Translations under genes and position numbers: made by a program
The notes under the pieces: generated by a model
The model's database searches: none
What the model was told of the DNA's origin: nothing
The model's input: the letters and a program-made list of their open reading frames with translations, nothing else
Shown: piece by piece, positions 5,962 to 11,015 of the stretch
How positions within the stretch are numbered: the stretch's first letter is position 1
How the letters are laid out: every line of letters starts with the position of its first letter
Origin: an uncultured Actinomycetes bacterium
GTDB taxonomy: Bacteria > Actinomycetota > Actinomycetes > Nanopelagicales > Nanopelagicaceae
NCBI GenBank assembly: GCA_937864205.1
Contig: CALMJB010000034.1
Location: 1-11,015, forward strand
DNA length: 11,015 nt
Direction of reading: 5' to 3'

Positions 5962-6534
5962 ATGTCTAGTGAATTAAAGATTTTTGATTCATTTGCCAGT
6001 AACAATGTTGCGCTTAATTACGCAGCGGGTGAGGGCGCCAATCCATTAATTCCACATACCGCGGAAATAGTGGTTGGTTTTATCGCCTTCTCACTTTTGT
6101 TCATAGTACTGCGATCAAAAGTCGTTCCCATGTTTGAGAAAGCTTTCAATGCCAGAACTGAGGCAATCGAAGGTGGTATGCAACGTGCTGAACTAGCACA
6201 ACGTGATGCGCAGATTGCGTTACAGAAATACACCGAGCAATTAGCAGATGCAAGAGGTGAAGCGCAAAAGATTAGAGAAGAGGCAAGATCACAAGGTGCG
6301 GCAATCATTGAAGATCTGCGAGCAAAAGCGCAAGAAGAAGCGGCTCGAATTACTGCCGCAGCCCAAGTGACAATCGAAGCAGAACGTCAACAGGCAATAA
6401 CTTCATTACGAAATGAGGTCGGCGCATTAGCAACTGAGTTAGCATCCAAAATTGTTGGTGAATCACTTGAAGACCAGGTACGGCAATCTCGCATTGTCGA
6501 TCGATTCATCGCAGAACTTGAGGGCAAGAAGTAA
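5962..6534 (+). CDS. atpF: F1Fo ATP synthase subunit b
   Basis: Subunit b is the peripheral stalk that holds the F1 head to subunit a. Of its 190 residues, about 33 are polar N-terminal residues, then a single membrane helix (about 34-51), then KVVPMFEKAFNARTEAIEGG (53-72), a stretch typical of actinobacterial b subunits. Residues 70-168 are a long, highly charged Ala/Glu/Gln-rich region that should be a coiled coil, and the end (170-190) should bind delta. The protein is about 30 residues longer than E. coli b, mostly at the N-terminus. The ribosome binding site is weak (GGA at 5953-5955) within an A/G-rich leader. The 84-base gap before it holds a GATGCATC palindrome (5891-5898) but no clear terminator. 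The next gene starts two bases after the stop. Confidence 0.95.
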   Translation: MSSELKIFDSFASNNVALNYAAGEGANPLIPHTAEIVVGFIAFSLLFIVLRSKVVPMFEKAFNARTEAIEGGMQRAELAQRDAQIALQKYTEQLADARGEAQKIREEARSQGAAIIEDLRAKAQEEAARITAAAQVTIEAERQQAITSLRNEVGALATELASKIVGESLEDQVRQSRIVDRFIAELEGKK

Positions 6535-6536
6535 CC

Positions 6537-7376
6537 ATGGCTAATGTGACAGTTTTAGGTGGAGCAAGCCGACAAGCGCTCGCTTCAATTCGGGTTGAGT
6601 TTGCAAAATTAACCAGCAAACTTTCCGCCGACGCCGCCGAACAACTGTCTAATGATTTATTCCTGGTGCTTAGAACTTTGACTAGTTCAATTGCATTACG
6701 ACGAGCACTGACCGATAACTCTCGAGAATCTAAGGCAAAATCTGATTTAGTAGCCGATTTATTTGCCAAACAAATCTCTGAAACGGCAATAACAATTGTG
6801 GCCAGCGGCGCAAAATTGAGATGGTCTACTCCAAATGAATATGCCGATGCAATTGAGCAGTTAGCGGTTGAAGCTGCTGCTAATGCTGCTGCCGCAGATG
6901 GAAAGTTAGCCGAAGTTTCTGAACAGTTGTTTGACTTTGCCCAGGTTTTAATCGCAAACCCCGAATTACGCCAGACTTTAAATAGTTCAAATGAAGAGAT
7001 TAATCGCAGAGTGAATTTGTTAAATTCTGTAATCAAAGGTGTCTATAACAAGTACACCAATTTATTATTGAACGCAGTGGTTACAAATCTACGTGGCCGA
7101 AATATTGATTCCACCCTCTCTCAATTTGGTAAATATGTTTCGCAAAGTGAATCCAAAGTTATTGCCCAAGTTACTTCAGCGGTTAAATTAAGTGCCACCC
7201 AAATTGATAAATTGGCAAACTCTTTAAGCAAGCAAATTGGGAAAAAGATTCAATTAAATGTTGATGTAGATCCGAAGGTTTTAGGCGGACTCTCAGTTCG
7301 ACTAGATGATGAATTAATTGATGGAACGGTGAGCGCGCGTTTGCAAGAGGCTGGGCGCATGCTTTCTGGAATATAA
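6537..7376 (+). CDS. atpH: F1Fo ATP synthase subunit delta
   Basis: Delta sits on top of the F1 head and links alpha to the b stalk. The protein has 279 residues against about 180 in E. coli. The extra length is an N-terminal helical region (about 1-100) beginning GGASRQALASIR (8-19), a feature of actinobacterial delta proteins. A helical domain follows and includes ELRQTL (143-148). The C-terminal OSCP-like domain ends with VDPKVLGGLSVRLDDELIDG (244-263) and SARLQEAG (266-273), the clearest family match. It is not the b-delta fusion found in mycobacteria, since a separate b gene lies just upstream. The ATG is two bases after the atpF stop with only weak purine stretches before it (AGGG 6521-6524, AAGAAG 6526-6531), so coupling to atpF is likely. 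Confidence 0.93.
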   Translation: MANVTVLGGASRQALASIRVEFAKLTSKLSADAAEQLSNDLFLVLRTLTSSIALRRALTDNSRESKAKSDLVADLFAKQISETAITIVASGAKLRWSTPNEYADAIEQLAVEAAANAAAADGKLAEVSEQLFDFAQVLIANPELRQTLNSSNEEINRRVNLLNSVIKGVYNKYTNLLLNAVVTNLRGRNIDSTLSQFGKYVSQSESKVIAQVTSAVKLSATQIDKLANSLSKQIGKKIQLNVDVDPKVLGGLSVRLDDELIDGTVSARLQEAGRMLSGI

Positions 7377-7414
7377 ACGGAAATTTGTTAATACAAAAGA
7401 TATAACAGGAGATA

Positions 7415-7420
7415 GAGGAG
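7415..7420 (+). promoter_or_regulatory. Strong ribosome binding site of atpA
   Basis: GAGGAG lies just upstream of the atpA ATG at 7424, with the purine-rich AACAGGAGAT (7404-7413) directly before it. This is the clearest Shine-Dalgarno sequence in the window and fixes the atpA start. It suits the three copies of alpha per complex. Confidence 0.8.
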
Positions 7421-7423
7421 AAA

Positions 7424-9058
7424 ATGGCAGAGGCAACGATTAAACCTGATGCAATCCGAGATGCACTGGCAAAGCATGTCGCTTCATATAAACCATCAGC
7501 TGCAGTAAAGGATGAAATTGGAACGGTAACTGAAGCCGCCGATGGCATTGCTCGAGTTGAAGGTTTGCCATCAACAATGACAAATGAGTTACTTAAATTT
7601 GAAAACGGAACACTTGGATTAGCGCTCAACTTAGATGTGCGTGAGATCGGTGTGGTTATTCTCGGAGAATTTAGCGGCATCGAAGAAGGCACGACGGTTC
7701 GTCGAACTGGAGAAATTCTTTCGGTTCCTGTTGGCGATGGATTTTTAGGTCGAGTCATTGATCCGCTTGGTCGACCAATTGATGGCAAAGGTGAAATTAA
7801 AGCCGAAGCAAATCGCGCGTTAGAGTTGCAAGCACCAACTGTTGTACAGCGCCAACCAGTGAAAGAGCCATTACAAACTGGAATTAAAGCAATCGATGCA
7901 ATGACCGCCATTGGACGTGGTCAGCGTCAATTAATTATTGGTGATCGTCAAACTGGAAAAACTGCAATTGCAGTCGACACCATAATTAATCAACGCGAAA
8001 ACTGGAAGAGTGGCGATCCAAAGAAACAGGTTAAATGTATTTATGTTGCCATCGGACAAAAAGGTTCAACCATCGCTTCAGTAAAAGGAGCGCTAGAAGA
8101 AGCCGGCGCGATGGAGTACACCACTATCGTTGCCGCTCCAGCATCTGATCCAGCCGGATTTAAATATTTAGCGCCATATACCGGTTCAGCGGTTGGACAA
8201 CACTGGATGTACAAGGGTCAACATGTCCTTATTATTTTTGATGATCTTTCAAAACAAGCTGAGGCTTATCGCGCAGTTTCGTTATTACTTCGTCGCCCGC
8301 CAGGTCGCGAGGCATATCCTGGCGATGTTTTTTATTTGCACTCTAGATTATTAGAGCGCTGCGCAAAATTATCTGATGATTTAGGTGGCGGTTCTATGAC
8401 CGGATTACCAATCATTGAAACAAAAGGTAATGACGTATCTGCCTTCATTCCGACCAACGTAATTTCAATTACCGATGGTCAGTGTTTCTTAGAAACAGAT
8501 TTATTTAACGCTGGTGTTCGTCCGGCGATCAACGTTGGTATTTCGGTATCCCGCGTTGGTGGTTCAGCACAAACTAAAGCTATGAAAAAAATCGCCGGTC
8601 GTTTGCGGCTAGATCTTGCGCAATATCGTGAACTTGAAGCTTTCGCGGCATTTGGTTCAGATCTTGATGCCGCTTCAAAAGCCCAACTAGAGCGCGGTGC
8701 TCGAATGGTGGAACTCTTAAAGCAAGGTCAATACTCACCATTTGCGATGGAGAAACAGGTAGTTTCGATTTGGGCAGGCACAACCGGAAAGTTAGATTCG
8801 ATTCCAGTTGTAGACATTCGCAGATTTGAAGCTGAGTTCATCGAATTTATGGGACGCGAAAACAAAGCGACCTTAGATTCGATTGCCGCAACTAAAGAGT
8901 TGTCTGATGACACAGTTGCCGCACTTGAAAGTGCAATCGCAAAATTTAAGACGCAATTCAAACCATCGGTGGCGCCAGTTGTGAACGAGACTAAAGCGCA
9001 GGCATTAGATGATGTTGATAGCGAAACTATTACTCGTCAGGTTCCGGCTCGAAAATAG
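7424..9058 (+). CDS. atpA: F1Fo ATP synthase subunit alpha
   Basis: Alpha forms the non-catalytic nucleotide sites of the alpha3-beta3 hexamer. The 544 residues show the N-terminal beta-barrel (about 30-95), the nucleotide domain with Walker A GDRQTGKT (173-180), the Walker B strand HVLIIFDD (267-274), RRPPGREAYPGD (290-301), and the signature INVGISVSRVGGSAQTKAM (369-387). R377 in that signature should be the arginine finger that reaches the beta active site. A helical C-terminal domain follows. After about residue 512 there is a low-complexity tail (VAPVVNETKAQALDD, 516-530) that extends past the E. coli end (513 residues), as in many actinobacteria. All expected functional residues are present. 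A 47-base gap separates it from atpH, and it has its own strong ribosome binding site. Confidence 0.99.
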   Translation: MAEATIKPDAIRDALAKHVASYKPSAAVKDEIGTVTEAADGIARVEGLPSTMTNELLKFENGTLGLALNLDVREIGVVILGEFSGIEEGTTVRRTGEILSVPVGDGFLGRVIDPLGRPIDGKGEIKAEANRALELQAPTVVQRQPVKEPLQTGIKAIDAMTAIGRGQRQLIIGDRQTGKTAIAVDTIINQRENWKSGDPKKQVKCIYVAIGQKGSTIASVKGALEEAGAMEYTTIVAAPASDPAGFKYLAPYTGSAVGQHWMYKGQHVLIIFDDLSKQAEAYRAVSLLLRRPPGREAYPGDVFYLHSRLLERCAKLSDDLGGGSMTGLPIIETKGNDVSAFIPTNVISITDGQCFLETDLFNAGVRPAINVGISVSRVGGSAQTKAMKKIAGRLRLDLAQYRELEAFAAFGSDLDAASKAQLERGARMVELLKQGQYSPFAMEKQVVSIWAGTTGKLDSIPVVDIRRFEAEFIEFMGRENKATLDSIAATKELSDDTVAALESAIAKFKTQFKPSVAPVVNETKAQALDDVDSETITRQVPARK

Positions 9059-9091
9059 AAATCAAATTAAAAAGGGATAAGTAGGGAAAAA

Positions 9092-10000
9092 ATGGGTGCG
9101 CAACTTCGAATTTATCGCCGCCGTATGCGGTCGGTAAAGGCGACTAAGAAAATCACGAAAGCGATGGAGTTAATTTCAGCTTCTCGCATTGTGAAAGCGC
9201 AACAAAAAGTTTCTGCTTCCTCTCCATATGCACGGGAATTAACTAGAGCGGTTACCGCAGTAGCTTCATATTCCAATGTAAATCATCCACTTACTACTGA
9301 ATCTGAAAAACCGATTCGGGCTGCGGTGCTGATTATTACGGCAGATCGCGGAATGGCCGGTGCTTATTCCAATGCCGCAATCAAAGAGGGCGATCAATTG
9401 ATTGAACTTTTGAAAGCGCGCGGATTATCGGTTAATACTTATTTAGTTGGACGTAAGGCAGTCAACTTCTATCGCTTCAGAAATCGCAAGATTGCAAATT
9501 CCTGGACTGGTTTTTCAGATAACCCAACTTATAAAAATGCTAAAGCGGTTTCTGATGAATTGATTAAGGTATTCATAGCCGATGCACAGACTGATCCAAA
9601 TGGCGTAGATGAATTACATATTGTTTACACTGAATTTGTTTCAATGATTACCCAAAACCCACAAGCAAAACGGATGTTGCCATTAGAGGTGGTTGAATCC
9701 ACAGCGACAACCGGATTACTGCCGATGTATGAATTCGAACCAAATGCCGGCGAGGTATTAAATGCACTTCTACCTCGCTACATTGAGGCTCGAGTATTTA
9801 ATGCGATGTTGCAATCAGCAGCTTCTGAGCATGCTGCGCGCCGTCGCGCAATGAAATCAGCGACTGACAACGCTGATGAATTAATAAAGTCGTTAACTCG
9901 ACTAGCAAATGCGGCTCGTCAAGCCGAAATCACCCAAGAGATCAGTGAAATCGTAGGCGGCGCAGATGCGTTGGCCTCAGCAAACGCAGGGAGCGAATAA
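9092..10000 (+). CDS. atpG: F1Fo ATP synthase subunit gamma
   Basis: Gamma is the central rotor shaft, with N- and C-terminal helices paired as a coiled coil inside the alpha3-beta3 ring. The 302 residues start with MGAQLRIYRRRMRSVKATKK and ITKAMELISASR (21-32), the classic N-terminal helix. The central fold has TADRGMAGAYSN (83-94), and the C-terminal helix ends ITQEISEIVGGADAL (280-294). Lengths and motifs are normal for Actinobacteria. The ATG at 9092 is preceded by AGGG (9083-9086, spacing 5) in a purine-rich leader. The stop TAA at 9998-10000 shares its last A with the atpD start codon, so gamma and beta synthesis are probably coupled. Confidence 0.98.
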   Translation: MGAQLRIYRRRMRSVKATKKITKAMELISASRIVKAQQKVSASSPYARELTRAVTAVASYSNVNHPLTTESEKPIRAAVLIITADRGMAGAYSNAAIKEGDQLIELLKARGLSVNTYLVGRKAVNFYRFRNRKIANSWTGFSDNPTYKNAKAVSDELIKVFIADAQTDPNGVDELHIVYTEFVSMITQNPQAKRMLPLEVVESTATTGLLPMYEFEPNAGEVLNALLPRYIEARVFNAMLQSAASEHAARRRAMKSATDNADELIKSLTRLANAARQAEITQEISEIVGGADALASANAGSE

Positions 10001-11015
10001 TGTCGACTAAAACAGCAACCGGGAGAGTGGCGCGAGTAATCGGCCCAGTGGTGGATATTGAATTTCCATCAGATGCAATGCCCGAGATCTACAACGCATT
10101 GACTGTAGATGTGAATGTTGCCGGCCAATCTAAAACTTTAACGCTGGAGGTGGCACAGCACATCGGCGACAATTTAGTTCGCGCAATTTCAATGCAACCA
10201 ACCGATGGAATGGTGCGCGGTGCGGTTGTCACCGACTCTGGTGCTTCGATCTCAGTACCAGTTGGCGATGTAACTAAAGGCCACGTTTTCAATACTTTGG
10301 GTGAATCATTAGATGTACCAACTTCGTCTTTGAAGATTACGGAACGTTGGCCGATCCATAGAACTGCGCCAGCATTTGATCAATTGGAATCAAAGACGGA
10401 GATGTTTGAAACCGGTATCAAAGTTATCGATTTATTAACTCCGTATGTGCGCGGCGGCAAGATTGGATTATTTGGCGGCGCCGGAGTCGGTAAAACCGTT
10501 TTAATTCAAGAGATGATTTATCGAGTCGCAGAAAACTTTGGTGGAGTTTCAGTTTTCGCCGGAGTCGGTGAACGTACTCGTGAAGGAAATGATTTATTCC
10601 TAGAAATGACTGAAACTGGAGTTATTAACAAAACCGCTTTGGTGTTTGGACAAATGGATGAACCACCTGGCACCCGTTTGCGGGTTGCATTATCAGCATT
10701 AACAATGGCGGAGTATTTCCGCGATGTACAAAAACAGGATGTGTTGTTATTTATCGACAACATCTTCCGTTTTACGCAAGCAGGTTCTGAAGTATCTACA
10801 TTGTTAGGTCGTATGCCATCGGCGGTGGGTTACCAACCAACATTGGCCGATGAAATGGGCCAGTTACAAGAGCGTATTACTTCAACTCGTGGTCACTCGA
10901 TTACATCGATGCAGGCGATTTATGTACCAGCCGATGACATTACCGATCCAGCACCACACACAACATTCGCGCACTTAGATGCAACCACGGTGTTGTCTCG
11001 TCCGATTTCAGAGCT
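10000..11015 (+). CDS. atpD: F1Fo ATP synthase subunit beta (3' end cut by the window)
   Basis: Beta carries the catalytic sites of ATP synthesis. The open frame was read directly: it starts at the ATG of TAATG (10000-10002) with AGGGAG (9988-9993) 6 bases upstream, and runs without a stop through 338 complete codons to the window edge, about 70% of the usual 470-485 residues. Motifs seen are the N-terminal barrel GRVARVIGPVVDIEFP (8-23), Walker A GGAGVGKT (159-166), GERTREGNDL (190-199) with the catalytic glutamate E191, DEPPGTRLR (220-228), Walker B LLFIDN (249-254), MPSAVGYQPTLADEMG (272-287), and DDITDPAPHTTFAHLDATT (312-330). The family usually has alanine where H320 sits; this is a mild variation. 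The C-terminal helical domain and atpC should lie beyond the edge. Confidence 0.99.
   Translation, partial: MSTKTATGRVARVIGPVVDIEFPSDAMPEIYNALTVDVNVAGQSKTLTLEVAQHIGDNLVRAISMQPTDGMVRGAVVTDSGASISVPVGDVTKGHVFNTLGESLDVPTSSLKITERWPIHRTAPAFDQLESKTEMFETGIKVIDLLTPYVRGGKIGLFGGAGVGKTVLIQEMIYRVAENFGGVSVFAGVGERTREGNDLFLEMTETGVINKTALVFGQMDEPPGTRLRVALSALTMAEYFRDVQKQDVLLFIDNIFRFTQAGSEVSTLLGRMPSAVGYQPTLADEMGQLQERITSTRGHSITSMQAIYVPADDITDPAPHTTFAHLDATTVLSRPISE

Noticed and set aside
6506..7036. Minus-strand open frame of 176 codons opposite atpH
   Set aside because: Low-complexity Ala/Ser/Asn-rich product fully antisense to a conserved gene; no family motif.
7183..7911. Minus-strand open frame of 242 codons across the atpH-atpA junction
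   Set aside because: It lies opposite two clear ATP synthase genes, spans their junction, is rich in Ser/Pro/Arg without any recognisable domain, and has no ribosome binding site; it is a shadow of the coding strand.

Overview
The window is a compact, one-strand stretch of a low-G+C actinobacterial chromosome. Two things point to Actinobacteria. The gene order prmC, TsaC/Sua5-family gene, glyA, wecA-type transferase, atpI, atpB-E-F-H-A-G-D is the one typical of that phylum. The ATP synthase delta subunit is about 100 residues longer than the proteobacterial form, as is usual there. The base composition is A+T-rich, intergenic gaps are tiny and several start and stop codons overlap. This resembles the streamlined freshwater acI group (Nanopelagicales: Planktophila/Nanopelagicus-like), but that placement is an inference from style and gene order, not from a database match.

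Layout. Bases 10-3998 hold four housekeeping genes: prmC (release-factor glutamine methyltransferase), a diverged TsaC/Sua5/YrdC-family gene, glyA (serine hydroxymethyltransferase) and a WecA/Rfe-type lipid carrier sugar-phosphate transferase. The last three are joined by a 4-base ATGA overlap and a zero-base junction. Bases 4017-4627 hold two small membrane proteins that assist the ATP synthase: a four-helix AtpI-type protein and a two-helix AtpZ-type protein. From 4753 to the right edge runs the F1Fo ATP synthase operon: atpB (a), atpE (c), atpF (b), atpH (delta), atpA (alpha), atpG (gamma) and the first 338 codons of atpD (beta). atpC is expected beyond the edge. No gap without a gene exceeds about 140 bases.

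How the genes work together. AtpI and AtpZ probably help assemble the c-ring or supply cations. Subunits a, b and c form the membrane motor, and delta, alpha, gamma and beta form the catalytic head. Key residues are present: the Arg and Gln of subunit a, the carboxylate of subunit c, both P-loops and the alpha arginine finger. The residues around the c-subunit carboxylate suggest proton rather than sodium coupling.

There is no mobile element, CRISPR array, tRNA or rRNA here, and I see no whole new system. Three things deserve a second look. First, the TsaC-family protein keeps its scaffold but has lost the signature active-site residues. Second, an 11-bp tandem repeat lies between atpZ and atpB. 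Third, a strikingly A/G-biased leader of about 91 nt sits directly before atpE, where a translation enhancer for the high-copy c subunit would be expected.
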